64,000 nucleotides of DNA from Bacillota bacterium (GCA_023440865.1 JAEXRM010000139.1:1-64000); one strand, 5' to 3'. Shown: positions 25,507-35,106, counted from the stretch's first letter. The notes: generated by a model from the letters alone, not told the origin. Numbers and translations are program-made.

Positions 25507-27165
25507 ATGGAACGGACCAACTTATCCCGGCGACGCGTTTCGTCACGGGCCGCCTCCCTGCTGCTGGCCATCATCCTGATCATCGGCATGCTGCCGCTGC
25601 CCGCCGGCGCAGCCACCATCCCCACATCGTTTGCGGCACCGACATCCCTTGCGGCCAGCGCGCCGGTCGACTTCCCCTTCACGACACGCATCACCTTCGC
25701 GATCGATTCCGCCCTCATGCGCTTCATCGATGACGCCCAGACCGATTATGACGCGCTGGGCATCGACAGCGTCAACCATACCGCCCAGGTCGACTACAAG
25801 GTCGATTCCGGCAACTGGCAGTACACCGGCGACTGGGACACCCTTTCCGAGCATTACGATGCCAATGCGGGCATCTACAGCACGACCGGCTATCTGTCGA
25901 CGGAAGCAACCAATTCCGTCGACATCCTTGACCTGCGCAACGGCGACAGCGGACTCACCGGCATCCAGACAAAACTTGGCGGCGCCTGGATCAAGGGAAC
26001 CACGGACAGCGGGGATGACAACCGGCTCGACACAGCCAGCCACACCTTCACCTTCCGTGTCCGTGTGCTGGTCAGTTATCACGTGACCGACACCGACGAG
26101 TCGAAATTCATCCTGTCCCCTTGGTCGCAGACCCTCACCTACGGCAAGGGCGCCGCGACCCTTGCCAAGCCCGCGTCGCTCACCGCACCGGCCATCTCCA
26201 ATGCAGCGGTCGGCAAGAACGACGACGGCAGTCCCTGCATCCGCTTCACGGCGGCGACGCCCAAGCAGGTGCAGGATGCCTCGAGCTATGTCACCGCAAA
26301 CGACGAGAAATCGATCGAAGCCGATCATGAGATCAACATCAACAACACCGGCTGGATCCCGGCCGAGGCGGGCGTCTGGTGGCTGGCCAACGAAAACCGC
26401 AGCATCAACGTTCCCCTGACCTACGACAACGGCAGAACGGTCGCCGTCGACTCCGCCTACATCCAGCTGCGCATGCGCTACAAGTACGCCGGCGGTGCCA
26501 CCGTCGGGGCGCTGGTCTCCCCGTGGTCGAACATCATCTCCGTCAACACGCCTTCCTGGAGCAAGGTATCGACCTGGGCGGAAACCTGGCTGAACAAGGC
26601 GGTCGGGTACGACCTGCTCCCGGACATCCTCAAGGGCGCGGACATGACCCAGCCCATCAACCGCGAGGAGTTCGCCGCCCTGGCGGTGAAGCTGTACGAA
26701 TCGCTCAGCGGTACGAAGGTCACCTCGACGGGGAACAATCCCTTCACCGACACGGTCAACCCTGAAATTCTCAAGGCCGTGCAGGTCGGCATCACCAACG
26801 GCACATCCGCCACGAAATTCTCCCCCAGGGACTTCATCACGCGGGAACAGTGCGCCGTCATGCTGACCAGAGCCTACAAGTCCGCCTTCTGGGAAGGCTG
26901 GACGCTTGCGGGCGACGCCGCCTACAAGACGCACACGCTCGACGCATCGGGGGTGACCGCCTTTGCGGATGACAAGCACATCTCCGCCTACGCAAAGCCC
27001 TCGGTGTACTTCATGGTGAAAAACAGCATCATCAACGGCGTGGATCCCACACATTTCGCACCCAGCACGAGCGGCATCACGACAGGGGCCGCCGCCAACT
27101 ACGGCAAGGCGACCCGCGAAGTGGCCATCAAGATCGCAGTCGCTTCGGTGGAGAACCTGAAGTAA
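25507..27165 (+). CDS. Secreted SLH-domain surface protein (552 aa)
   Basis: Exported protein held on the cell wall by S-layer homology domains. A signal peptide is clear: basic start, LLLAIILIIGMLPLPAGA, cleavage probably after AGA near residue 36. The middle (about 40-350) consists of beta-rich repeats with Trp/Pro/Trp-Ser motifs (SPWSQTLTYG, SPWSNIISVN) resembling fibronectin-type surface domains; no catalytic motif was seen. Three SLH units follow at about 361-410, 413-465 and 486-548 (INREEFAALAVKLYE, ITREQCAVMLTRAY, ATREVAIKIAV). ATG 25507 follows AAAGGAGGATCCGAC. It has its own promoter and terminator, so it is monocistronic. Confidence 0.9.
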   Translation: MERTNLSRRRVSSRAASLLLAIILIIGMLPLPAGAATIPTSFAAPTSLAASAPVDFPFTTRITFAIDSALMRFIDDAQTDYDALGIDSVNHTAQVDYKVDSGNWQYTGDWDTLSEHYDANAGIYSTTGYLSTEATNSVDILDLRNGDSGLTGIQTKLGGAWIKGTTDSGDDNRLDTASHTFTFRVRVLVSYHVTDTDESKFILSPWSQTLTYGKGAATLAKPASLTAPAISNAAVGKNDDGSPCIRFTAATPKQVQDASSYVTANDEKSIEADHEININNTGWIPAEAGVWWLANENRSINVPLTYDNGRTVAVDSAYIQLRMRYKYAGGATVGALVSPWSNIISVNTPSWSKVSTWAETWLNKAVGYDLLPDILKGADMTQPINREEFAALAVKLYESLSGTKVTSTGNNPFTDTVNPEILKAVQVGITNGTSATKFSPRDFITREQCAVMLTRAYKSAFWEGWTLAGDAAYKTHTLDASGVTAFADDKHISAYAKPSVYFMVKNSIINGVDPTHFAPSTSGITTGAAANYGKATREVAIKIAVASVENLK

Positions 27166-27228
27166 GCTTCGCACGGGCGCGCGGGCCCTTCGGAACCGCC
27201 GTTTGCGGAAATATGCGCATCACGCGTC

Positions 27229-27265
27229 AAGGCCCCCGCCACAGTGTGGCGGGGGCCTTGCTTTC
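27229..27265 (+). terminator. Strong hairpin terminator after the SLH gene
   Basis: Perfect 14-bp stem AAGGCCCCCGCCAC/GTGGCGGGGGCCTT with a 3-nt loop (27229-27259), followed by GCTTTCC. It may also stop transcripts of the convergent MerR gene. Confidence 0.8.
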
Positions 27266-27340
27266 CTCATATCGGCGATTTCAACGCGTGGGACATCAAA
27301 CAGGGCATGCCTGCGGCTGCGCCGCTTGCAGGCGCATGAC

Positions 27341-28111
27341 TCATCCGCACGCGCCGGATGCGACATACGCCGCGACGGCGTCCCGCAGGAACATGGCCGC
27401 TCCCGGCCTGCGGGCGTCATAGTAGGACGTGAAGCGTGCGTCTTCCACATACATCTGTGCCAGTCCCAGATGCGCCTCCGGGCTGTAGTGGTCCCAATAG
27501 GCTCCCAGCCATTCGCGATGCAGTGCGGCCGCCTTCATTCCCAGCTCGCCGGCCGGATCGCCGGCATCCATCGCGGCCTCGAGCGTGTCGAGCACCTGCT
27601 CGGCCAATGCGGCATACCGGTCGTGCTCCGTCTGCGTCATGCCCATCACCTTCCGGTTCGAGCGTTCGACAGCCTCGTGCCCATATCGCTCCCGGATTTC
27701 CTTTCCGTATTTCCGTTCGTTCTCCGCCACCATTTCCCGTTTGAAGCCTTCAAATTTCTCCCTGTCGGACATGATTCCCTTCCCTTCCCGGGCCGCCAGC
27801 GTCCTGTCGAGTGTCTCGAGCAGCCGGTCGAGCTGCGCCCTGCGTTCCAGAAGCTGTGTCCTGTGCATCTTCAGCGCGGATGCGGCGTCGAAGGCCGGCG
27901 CGTCGAGCAGGGATCGGATCGCCTCCAGTTCCATGCCGAGTTCCCGGTAAAACAGGATCTGCTGCAACCTGTCGACCTGTGCCGGACCGTAGATGCGGTA
28001 TCCGCCGCCGGAAACGCGAGCGGGCTGCAGCAGGCCCATCTTGTCGTACCAGCGCAGTGTCCGCGGGCTGACGCCGGCGAGTGCCGCCAGCTTCTGAACG
28101 GTGTATTCCAT
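27341..28111 (-). CDS. MerR-family regulator with TipA-S ligand domain (256 aa)
   Basis: N-terminal MerR DNA-binding domain (TVQKLAALAGVSPRTLRWYDKMGLL at residues 3-27, GYRIYG), then a coiled-coil dimer helix and a C-terminal TipAS domain (about 140-250, with EHDRYAALAEQVLDTL and HREWLGAYWDHYSPEAH). TipA-S domains bind thiopeptides and other multidrug ligands and activate promoters with over-long spacers. ATG 28111 has AGGAG about 10 nt upstream. The promoter just upstream has exactly this architecture, so the protein probably activates its own gene. No dedicated resistance gene is adjacent on the same strand. Confidence 0.92.
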   Translation of the reverse strand: MEYTVQKLAALAGVSPRTLRWYDKMGLLQPARVSGGGYRIYGPAQVDRLQQILFYRELGMELEAIRSLLDAPAFDAASALKMHRTQLLERRAQLDRLLETLDRTLAAREGKGIMSDREKFEGFKREMVAENERKYGKEIRERYGHEAVERSNRKVMGMTQTEHDRYAALAEQVLDTLEAAMDAGDPAGELGMKAAALHREWLGAYWDHYSPEAHLGLAQMYVEDARFTSYYDARRPGAAMFLRDAVAAYVASGACG

Positions 28112-28168
28112 AGGACGTGTCTCCTGCCTCTTGTCATCTCTTCGTGTCTGAACCGTGGCCACCCATCC

Positions 28169-28199
28169 AGTGTACACATTGACGTTACGTCAATGTCAA
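28169..28199 (-). promoter_or_regulatory. MerR-type autoregulated promoter with 19-bp spacer
   Basis: Minus strand: TTGACA (28199-28194), 19-bp spacer, TACACT (28174-28169). A perfect palindrome with 10-bp arms ACATTGACGT and ACGTCAATGT around one base (28176-28196) lies across the spacer. This is the classical MerR-controlled promoter layout, 58 bp before the MerR start codon. Confidence 0.8.
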
Positions 28200-28262
28200 C
28201 AAAAAAAACGCAGCAGGAGGCAACGGCATGCGGTGACCGGCATTTCATCCGGCGCATGCCGC

Positions 28263-29897
28263 CTACTTCGCCTTCGAGAAATAGTACGCCACGCCGTCCG
28301 CATACCCGTTGGCGAAGCCCAGCAGGTCCTGCCCCAGCGTGATGCCGCCGGTGCCGAGCGTTGCCTTGATGCCGTTTGCCGAACCCGAGATCTCCGGCAA
28401 CCCGCCCACGCTGTAGCCCGCCGGCCCCGCCTTGAACTCGAAGGCGTCCTTGATGCCCATCGCATACGCCTTCGCTTTCGACAGGATCTCCCGGTCATCG
28501 TCGAGTTCCAGCGAGAAGGCGCTCACCGACCAGAGGGAGGCCGTGTTCGCGAGGTCCGGCAGGATGTCGCGCGTGTCGGGGTCCGCCAGCGTGAAGAGGA
28601 GCTCCGCCTCGGCGCCCCTGTCCTCGGCCCGGACGATCTCCATGCCCCGCTCGTCGCCCGGTTCCAGACCGCGCGGCGCATAGGCGGCCTGAAGCGATCC
28701 CGGCAGGGTGACGATCGTCTCGCGGCCCGCCTGGACGGGCACCAGACAGGTGCGGCAGGTGCCGAGCGCCTCCTGCGCGGGCTGCACCAGCACATCCCAG
28801 TACCCCGGCGGCAGCCAGAAGATGGCGTCGCCCTCCGGCGTCACATCGCCCGGCAGCGAGGATTCATCGTATTCGGGATGGTCGAGGTAGGTGGCATCCC
28901 CCAGATACGGCGCCACCGTCACATGGCCGAACGCGGCATTCCGCACACGGATGGCCCCGAGCGTCTCCCGGACCGTGACCCCCGGCAGCGGCGCGACCTC
29001 GTAGAGGGTCAGCGTGATCGTCTCCGGCCGGTTCTCGTCCTCCCAGGACACATCCCACGACTGGTAGCCGGGATCCTGCGGGAGCCCGTCGAACAGGAAC
29101 GCATTGCCCTGCACGTCGGCGACATCGGCCTGGAAGCGGATGTCCCGCGTGTAGGCGTCGTATCCGTTGCGCCGCTCTCCGTCGAGCGACACGCTGCCCT
29201 GGCTGAACTCGACCTTCAGGGTGAGAAACCGGTCGCCGGGGTGTTCGACCAGGAAGCCCGCACGCGCCGCCTCGAAATCCGCCGTACGGATGACCAGCGG
29301 GTTTCCCGCCTCCAACCGGCGTTCCCGGACCACCGTCACACGGCAGGAGCCGGCGGTGTATTCCGCCTGGCCCCACCAGCGCGCACCGTCCCCATCGGTG
29401 CCCCGCATGGCCCACAGCCGGTTCTCTGGCTGCAGCAGGTTCGTCATGCCCTTCGCGAAGGCATGGGTCTTCATGCGGCGCAGGAAGTCGGCGGTTTCCC
29501 CGACCTCGTCGACCGTCATCGTCCACACGCCGCCATGGAAGGTCTGCGTGGTCATGCGGTTGTCGGCGCCGATCCAGGAGAGCTGGACGTCGCCGTCGGC
29601 CTCGAACGCCACATCGGCGTACTTGTCGCGTTCCCCGTACGGGTTGACGAACGGCATGGCGATGTCGCCCGCCCATGCGGTTACCTTGTCTTCCGGGCCG
29701 GGCACCAGCACCTCCTCCCGGACATCGCCGCCGAATCCGCCGGTGTCCGTGGAACCGGAGGGTCGCGCGGTTTGCGCCGCCGTTTCGACGGAAGGCGCGT
29801 CATCGGCTTCCCCGCGGCCGCACCCCGCAAGGGAAAGCGGGACAACAAGCAGGCTGGCGCACAGGACGCAGGACAACAGACGAAACAGTGCACGCAT
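28263..29897 (-). CDS. Large secreted lipoprotein of unknown function (544 aa)
   Basis: A lipobox ends the signal peptide (LSLAGC, lipidated Cys near residue 26), so the protein should sit on the outer face of the membrane. A Gly/Ser/Thr linker follows, then predicted beta-rich domains; one section (YWDVLVQPAQEALGTCRTC, VTLPGSLQAAY) resembles carboxypeptidase-regulatory-like folds also suggested in the giant surface protein. No enzymatic motif is recognised. ATG 29897 is chosen for its AAAGGCGG site and position directly before the signal peptide; an alternative ATG at 29939 has poorer spacing. It stands between the MerR and AraC genes on the same strand, without evident functional partner. 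Confidence 0.78.
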   Translation of the reverse strand: MRALFRLLSCVLCASLLVVPLSLAGCGRGEADDAPSVETAAQTARPSGSTDTGGFGGDVREEVLVPGPEDKVTAWAGDIAMPFVNPYGERDKYADVAFEADGDVQLSWIGADNRMTTQTFHGGVWTMTVDEVGETADFLRRMKTHAFAKGMTNLLQPENRLWAMRGTDGDGARWWGQAEYTAGSCRVTVVRERRLEAGNPLVIRTADFEAARAGFLVEHPGDRFLTLKVEFSQGSVSLDGERRNGYDAYTRDIRFQADVADVQGNAFLFDGLPQDPGYQSWDVSWEDENRPETITLTLYEVAPLPGVTVRETLGAIRVRNAAFGHVTVAPYLGDATYLDHPEYDESSLPGDVTPEGDAIFWLPPGYWDVLVQPAQEALGTCRTCLVPVQAGRETIVTLPGSLQAAYAPRGLEPGDERGMEIVRAEDRGAEAELLFTLADPDTRDILPDLANTASLWSVSAFSLELDDDREILSKAKAYAMGIKDAFEFKAGPAGYSVGGLPEISGSANGIKATLGTGGITLGQDLLGFANGYADGVAYYFSKAK

Positions 29898-30023
29898 GGG
29901 GCCACCGCCTTTCGCAGCACGCGCATTCATATCCGTTTCCGGATACTTACCCATCGGGAACGCATGCATGAAGCCCGGACCGAGAATCGCCATGCCAGGG
30001 CGTCGGCGGGCCGGCCTTTCCGG

Positions 30024-30866
30024 TCAGGCCTCCGGCGGACCGGAACGCCGCCCCTGATACGGCTCCCGCAACCGCTGCCGGTATCCGCTGGGCGTTTCCT
30101 GCCGGTGTTGGCGGAACCAGCGTGCGAAGTAGAACTGGTCGCAAAAGCCCAGCCGCTCGGCGATCCGGCCGATCGGATCATCCGACGAAAGCAGCAACTG
30201 CTGCGCCTTCTGCAGCAACAGGCCGTCCAGATAGCGTGCCGGGGTTTGTCCCGTTTCCGACCGAAACCGGCGGGACAGGGTCCCCGGTGCGATCGCCATT
30301 TTCTCGGCAAGGGCGGAGACGGTCGTGCGCGCATCGACCGATTGGCGGGCGAGGGCATACACCTGCTCCAGGAAAACGGAGGGCATTTCACAGGAAGCCG
30401 CGCCGACGGACGATTCGGCCAACAGGGAGCCCACCTGGGTGTGAATGGCCTGCCACAGCCGCAAGGCGTCCGCGACCGTCTCTCCCCGGTATGCGCAGAG
30501 GACCGTTTCAACGGCATTCATGCCCAGCTGCATCGTGCGGCAGGTCGACATGCGACCCAGCAGGTCGTGCCCGTCGGCCGCAACCAGATTCAGATGAAAG
30601 TACAGGTGTCCGAACATCGCATCACACCGGTAGTCGAACACAAACTGGGAGGGAATCAGGCACACGCATCCGGGGGTCAGGTGCGTCACGCCCCCCGCAT
30701 GGTGAAGGCGGCCCTCCCCCTCGACCGCGTAATACAGCCGTGTATAGGGGGAACAAACCCGCTCCATGTTCCAGTCCGTCCCAACAACGGCATACCCGCT
30801 GTCCACGATGCTGAAATGAAGGCTCTGCAGATACGCGACCAGCAGGTCGTTCCGGTTGATCTCCAT
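30024..30866 (-). CDS. AraC-family transcriptional regulator (280 aa)
   Basis: The N-terminal sensor (about residues 20-150) has the AraC-type cupin pattern (YAVEGEGRLHHAGG, LTPGCVCLIPS). The C-terminal domain carries two helix-turn-helix motifs (VSALAEKMAIAPGTLSRRFR and IGRIAERLGFCDQFYFARWFR) and ends TPSGYRQR. ATG 30866 follows GGAGGAAGCGCGT. The gene is divergent from the alpha-L-fucosidase gene across a 255-bp region with a TATACT -10 element, so it is the likely fucosidase regulator, probably responding to fucose or a fucosyl glycan. Confidence 0.9.
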   Translation of the reverse strand: MEINRNDLLVAYLQSLHFSIVDSGYAVVGTDWNMERVCSPYTRLYYAVEGEGRLHHAGGVTHLTPGCVCLIPSQFVFDYRCDAMFGHLYFHLNLVAADGHDLLGRMSTCRTMQLGMNAVETVLCAYRGETVADALRLWQAIHTQVGSLLAESSVGAASCEMPSVFLEQVYALARQSVDARTTVSALAEKMAIAPGTLSRRFRSETGQTPARYLDGLLLQKAQQLLLSSDDPIGRIAERLGFCDQFYFARWFRQHRQETPSGYRQRLREPYQGRRSGPPEA

Positions 30867-30980
30867 ACGCGCTTCCTCCGCCGCAAGGAGAATGGCACGC
30901 ACGGCGCTCAACCCACCCCCCGATTCGAAATCTGCATATTGTCGCCCGCTTTGTTCATACCATCAGAAACATTTCTTCAT

Positions 30981-30986
30981 TATACT
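30981..30986 (+). promoter_or_regulatory. Candidate -10 of the fucosidase promoter
   Basis: TATACT in the AraC/fucosidase divergent region, with no recognisable -35 at 16-18 bp, as expected for an activator-dependent promoter. Confidence 0.35.
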
Positions 30987-31121
30987 GTGCACGAAAACAC
31001 ATGACAACGCACACCGCGGGACCGCCACGGCACAGGTCACCACACGCTCATGACAAGGTCCGTTGCATGACTCGCACGTTGCATGGCCCACGCGACACTT
31101 CATCCGCAGGAGGAATCGACC

Positions 31122-32444
31122 ATGAGCAGCTACATCACCCGCAAGACCCCCGGCGACACATCCTGGTTCACGCACGACCGCTTCGGCATGTTCATCCACT
31201 GGGGCCTGTACGCGCTGCCCGCCCGTCACGAGTGGGTCAAGGCGAACGAGCGCATCCCGGAAGCGAAGTATGACAAGTACTTCGCCCATTTCGACCCGGA
31301 CCTCTACGACGCCCGCGAATGGGCCCGCCAGGCCAAGGCCGCCGGCATGAAGTACGCCGTCATGACCACGAAGCACCATGAAGGCTTCTGCATGTTCGAT
31401 ACGCAATACACCGACTACAAGTGCACCAACACCCCTGCCGGCCGCGACCTCATCCGCGAGTACGTGGACGCGTTCCGCGCCGAGGGGCTGCACATCGGCT
31501 TCTACTATTCCCTCATCGACTGGCATCATCCCGATTTCCCCATCGACATGCTGCATCCCCGCCGCGACGACGCCGACGCAAAGGCGCAGTCGGAGGGCCG
31601 CGATGTCAAAAAGTACGCCGCTTACATGCAACACCAGGTCCGCGAGCTGCTGACCAACTATGGCAAGATCGATGTGCTGTGGTTCGACTTCTCCTACTCG
31701 ACCAACAACGGCACCGGCGACCGCGACTGGATGAAGGGAAAAGGCAAGCTCGACTGGGATGCCGAGGCGCTGCTGCGCACCGCCCGCGAGCTGCAGCCCG
31801 GTATCCTCATCGACAACCGCACCGAAATCGAGCAGGACCTGTGGACCCCCGAGCAGTACCAGCCGCTGGAATGGATCCGTCATGCCGAAACCGGCGAGCT
31901 GGTGACCTGGGAGGCTTGCCAGACCTTCTCCGGCTCCTGGGGCTACCACCGCGACGAACAGACCTGGAAATCGCCCGAGATGCTCATCCGCATGCTGGTC
32001 AACACGGTGGCGATCGGCGGGAACCTGCTGATGAACGTCGGCCCCACGGCCCGCGGCTACCTCGACGTCCGCGCGGAAGCCGCCCTGAAGGTCTATGCAG
32101 ACTGGATGAAGTACAACGGCCGCGCCATCTACGGCTGCACCATGGCCGAGCCGGAGCTGCTCGCCGCGCTGCCCCAGGACTGCCGGTTCACCCAGAGCGC
32201 CGATGGCAAGCGCCTGTATGTTCACCTGCTCGCCTACCCCTATGCCCATCTGCAGCTCAAGGGTCTGGCCGGCAAGGTCGAATATGCCCAGTTCCTGCAC
32301 GACGCCAGCGAGGTGCTGTATACCGAGGGCGGCGTGAACCACTTCAGCGAGGGTGCCGCCAAGGCGGAAGACCTGCTCGTGCTCGAGCTGCCGCCCGTCA
32401 AGCCGAATTCCGTCGTTCCCGTCATCGAGCTGTTCCTGAAGTGA
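31122..32444 (+). CDS. GH29 alpha-L-fucosidase (440 aa)
   Basis: Retaining glycoside hydrolase that releases L-fucose from glycans. GH29 landmarks: RFGMFIHWGLYALPARHEW near residue 20, TTKHHEGFCMFD near 80, and YGKIDVLWFDFS with the expected nucleophile Asp189, then the GGNLLMNVGPTARG region near 300. Like many GH29 members, it keeps the barrel followed by a small C-terminal beta domain. No signal peptide is present, so it should be cytoplasmic, acting on imported oligosaccharides. ATG 31122 follows AGGAGGAATCGACC. Divergent from an AraC regulator; no fucose isomerase, kinase or transporter is adjacent. Confidence 0.95.
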   Translation: MSSYITRKTPGDTSWFTHDRFGMFIHWGLYALPARHEWVKANERIPEAKYDKYFAHFDPDLYDAREWARQAKAAGMKYAVMTTKHHEGFCMFDTQYTDYKCTNTPAGRDLIREYVDAFRAEGLHIGFYYSLIDWHHPDFPIDMLHPRRDDADAKAQSEGRDVKKYAAYMQHQVRELLTNYGKIDVLWFDFSYSTNNGTGDRDWMKGKGKLDWDAEALLRTARELQPGILIDNRTEIEQDLWTPEQYQPLEWIRHAETGELVTWEACQTFSGSWGYHRDEQTWKSPEMLIRMLVNTVAIGGNLLMNVGPTARGYLDVRAEAALKVYADWMKYNGRAIYGCTMAEPELLAALPQDCRFTQSADGKRLYVHLLAYPYAHLQLKGLAGKVEYAQFLHDASEVLYTEGGVNHFSEGAAKAEDLLVLELPPVKPNSVVPVIELFLK

Positions 32445-32630
32445 CATCCATCGCCACGGGAATAACCGAAACGCCATCTTCCGACAAGCGGGTGGCACCT
32501 GTTGCGCGAGCGGGTGTCCCCCGCCCGCATGCTGCGGTGAAATCGAGACCGAGGAATCTGCGCGCTTTTCCGTCCGGCAGCCCTGTGATAGGGTGGATGC
32601 GAAGATGAATGACCGGGAGGGAACCGCGGC

Positions 32631-33590
32631 ATGAACGAAGCTTTCACGATGCATACGGGCTACAGGCACGACGACGCCCTGCGCGGCGCCTTCAACGCCT
32701 TGGCGGGCGCCGTCTTCGGCATCGATTTCGAACCCTGGTACCGACGCGGTCTTTGGAACGACCAATATGTGCCCTTCACCCTGTTCGACGGGAACCGGGC
32801 GGTCGCCAACGTGTCGGCGAATCTGCTCGACCTGGTGCTCGACGGCGTGCCGCGCAAGGCGGCGCAGTTCGGCACGGTCATGACGCATGAGGCCTACCGC
32901 AACCGGGGATTGGCCCGCCATCTGCTGTTGCATGCGATGGAGGTCCTGAGGGACCGCTGCGGGCTGTTCTATCTCATGGGTGACAAGGACGCGCTCGGCT
33001 TCTATCGAAAAATGGAATTCGAAGCGATCGCGGAATCCACCTTCACACTGCGGCTGGGAAACGATGCCTCCCTGACACATGCCACGCCTGGCGAGGGGCG
33101 GTTCCTTGATACGGACAGGCCGGAAGACATGCGGGTCATCCTGGATGCGGCCGCGGTACGCGAACCCGTGTCGCGGAAGGCCGGCGTGCTCGATACCGGA
33201 TATCTGCTTGGCTTCCACGCCATGCATGGCTTCGGGGAACGGTTCTACTGGGTTCGCCGCACAGCCGGGGGCCGTGCATGCCCGCCGGGCACCGCCACGA
33301 CATACGCCGCCACAGACTGGTTGATCGTCTGCCATGAGGCCGATGGCATCCTTTTCCTGCACGATGTGCTGGCCACGCGGATGCCGTCGCTGCGTCAGGT
33401 GCTGTCCGCCATGCCGCACGGCGTCCTCGATGCCGTCTCGTTCGGCTTTACGCCCGACCGGTTCTGCAGCGACGCGGACGCCGGCACGTTGGAGATCGCC
33501 CCCCGTGACAACGAGGACGCCTTCTTCATCAAGTCCGCAGTCGGGTTCTCCGCACCGCCGTTCCTGTATCCGCCGATCGCGCTGGCATAA
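32631..33590 (+). CDS. GNAT-family N-acetyltransferase, two-domain (319 aa)
   Basis: Acetyl-CoA-dependent transferase. Residues about 70-145 hold the GNAT core: FGTVMTHEAYRNRGLARHLL contains the pyrophosphate-binding R/Q-x-x-G-x-A loop, followed by ALGFYRKMEFE. The remaining ~170 residues form a second domain reminiscent of Eis-type or tandem GNAT proteins, without a clear second acetyl-CoA site. GGGAGG lies about 11 nt before ATG 32631. It follows the fucosidase by 186 bp and may have its own promoter. The acceptor (amine, aminoglycoside or protein) is unknown. Confidence 0.83.
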   Translation: MNEAFTMHTGYRHDDALRGAFNALAGAVFGIDFEPWYRRGLWNDQYVPFTLFDGNRAVANVSANLLDLVLDGVPRKAAQFGTVMTHEAYRNRGLARHLLLHAMEVLRDRCGLFYLMGDKDALGFYRKMEFEAIAESTFTLRLGNDASLTHATPGEGRFLDTDRPEDMRVILDAAAVREPVSRKAGVLDTGYLLGFHAMHGFGERFYWVRRTAGGRACPPGTATTYAATDWLIVCHEADGILFLHDVLATRMPSLRQVLSAMPHGVLDAVSFGFTPDRFCSDADAGTLEIAPRDNEDAFFIKSAVGFSAPPFLYPPIALA

Positions 33591-33789
33591 GGAGCCGGTC
33601 GTTCGCCGATCGCGCCGGCAGCAAATCCGCGTGGTTCCGGCACCGAAGCCGTTGTTTGTGGATCCTGCCGGTATGCGGCCGCGCCAAACCTTGATATCAT
33701 GGTTCCGGAAGGATGCCGCCCTGCGCGGCTCCCTTGCCGGAACCCTTTTTCATGGACAACAACGTTATGACGCCATGGGAGGAACACGC

Positions 33790-34965
33790 ATGGACATCCG
33801 GGGAAAGAGGGCCTGCGAGCTGGCCGGCATCGAGTTCGCCTGCAGCTGCGGCATGACGCACAAGGTCGATATCGAGAAGGTCGACATCGGGCCGGGCATG
33901 CCGGCCAAAGCCGCCGCCTGGGTCAACGCCCTTGCGCCGGGCAAGGTGGTACTGGTCTATGACGAGGTGATCGCACCCATCGCCGGCGATGCGCTCCATG
34001 CGCTCATTCCGGGCAGCGAGACTGTCGTGCTGCGGAACCGTCACGGGCTGCCGCTCGCGCCCGACGAATCGAACATCGGCGAGCTGCTCGTGCGCGTGCC
34101 TGCGGACGCCGGATTCCTGCTGGCGGTCGGCAGTGGTGTCATCAACGACCTCACCCGCCATGTCAGCTTCAAGATGGGCATTCCGTACGCCATCTTCGCG
34201 ACGGCGCCCTCAATGGACGGATATGCGTCCGTCACCTCCTCGCTCATCATCCGCAATGTCAAGCAGACCATCCTCGGCCAGATGCCGAAGGCCATCTTCG
34301 CCGACACCGCCATCCTCGGCGCCGCACCCGCCATCATGCTCGCCGCCGGCTTCGGTGACGTGCTGGGCAAGCGCAATGCCATCCGGGAATGGCACTTCGC
34401 GCGCGACTACCTGGGCGAGCACTACTGCCCGGTCATGGCCGACCTGGTGATGGATGCCGTCGCTCTCTGCGAAGCGAACGCCGAAGGTCTGCCCAGGCGG
34501 GAACCTGCGGCGGTCGAAGCGGTCATGGAGGCCCTCGTGCTGGCCGGCATGGTCATGGGCATGTACCGCAACACCCGTCCCGCCTCCGGCGCGGAGCACC
34601 ACATGGTCCACTACTGGGATGTCGACTGCATCCGCCGCGGCGTGGAGCACCCGCTGCATGGCATCTCGGTCGGCGTGGGCACCGGCATCGCCTGCCGGCT
34701 GTACGACCTGGTTGCAGACCGGTTGCCGGTACAGACAGGGAAGCTCGAAGCCGACGCCATCGAGGCGATGCTCGCAAAGGCAGGCTGTCCCGTATTGCCG
34801 ACGGAGCTCGACATCTCCGAGGAACTGTTCGTGGAGGGCATCCGCAAGGGACACACGATGTCGGCTAAGTATACGGTGCTGACGTATCTGACGGAAGAGG
34901 ATCCTTCCCTGCTCGAGGAGGCGGCGCAATCACTCGCACGTCACTATTACCACAGCGCGACATGA
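33790..34965 (+). CDS. sn-glycerol-1-phosphate dehydrogenase family protein (391 aa)
   Basis: Member of the iron/zinc alcohol dehydrogenase superfamily, AraM/EgsA branch, which reduces dihydroxyacetone phosphate to sn-glycerol-1-phosphate with NAD(P)H. Seen: an N-terminal cofactor domain with LAVGSGVINDLTRHVSFK, substrate segment FATAPSMDGYAS, and metal-binding histidines in HHMVHYWD and HPLHGISVGVGTG. Length fits bacterial AraM (about 390 aa). ATG 33790 follows GGGAGGAACACGC. In Bacillus this enzyme feeds heptaprenylglyceryl phosphate synthesis; in archaea, ether lipids. No prenyltransferase partner lies in this window. It ends at a shared hairpin with the convergent GerW operon. Confidence 0.88.
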   Translation: MDIRGKRACELAGIEFACSCGMTHKVDIEKVDIGPGMPAKAAAWVNALAPGKVVLVYDEVIAPIAGDALHALIPGSETVVLRNRHGLPLAPDESNIGELLVRVPADAGFLLAVGSGVINDLTRHVSFKMGIPYAIFATAPSMDGYASVTSSLIIRNVKQTILGQMPKAIFADTAILGAAPAIMLAAGFGDVLGKRNAIREWHFARDYLGEHYCPVMADLVMDAVALCEANAEGLPRREPAAVEAVMEALVLAGMVMGMYRNTRPASGAEHHMVHYWDVDCIRRGVEHPLHGISVGVGTGIACRLYDLVADRLPVQTGKLEADAIEAMLAKAGCPVLPTELDISEELFVEGIRKGHTMSAKYTVLTYLTEEDPSLLEEAAQSLARHYYHSAT

Positions 34966-35040
34966 TCCCCCGGTGCGACTTTCCCCTCCGTGGCCCCATA
35001 CCGTGACACGTGGGCGCATGCCGCAGCCGCACCCATTAGA

Positions 35041-35086
35041 AAAGGGATTGTCAGCAGCCGTTTCCAGGCATGCGGACAATCCCTTT
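35041..35086. terminator. Bidirectional terminator between glycerol-1-phosphate dehydrogenase and gerW-type genes
   Basis: Perfect 12-bp inverted repeat AAAGGGATTGTC (35041-35052) / GACAATCCCTTT (35075-35086) with a 22-nt loop, in the gap between two convergent genes. Confidence 0.65.
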
Positions 35087-35106
35087 CATCCGTTCAGGGC
35101 AGCAGG

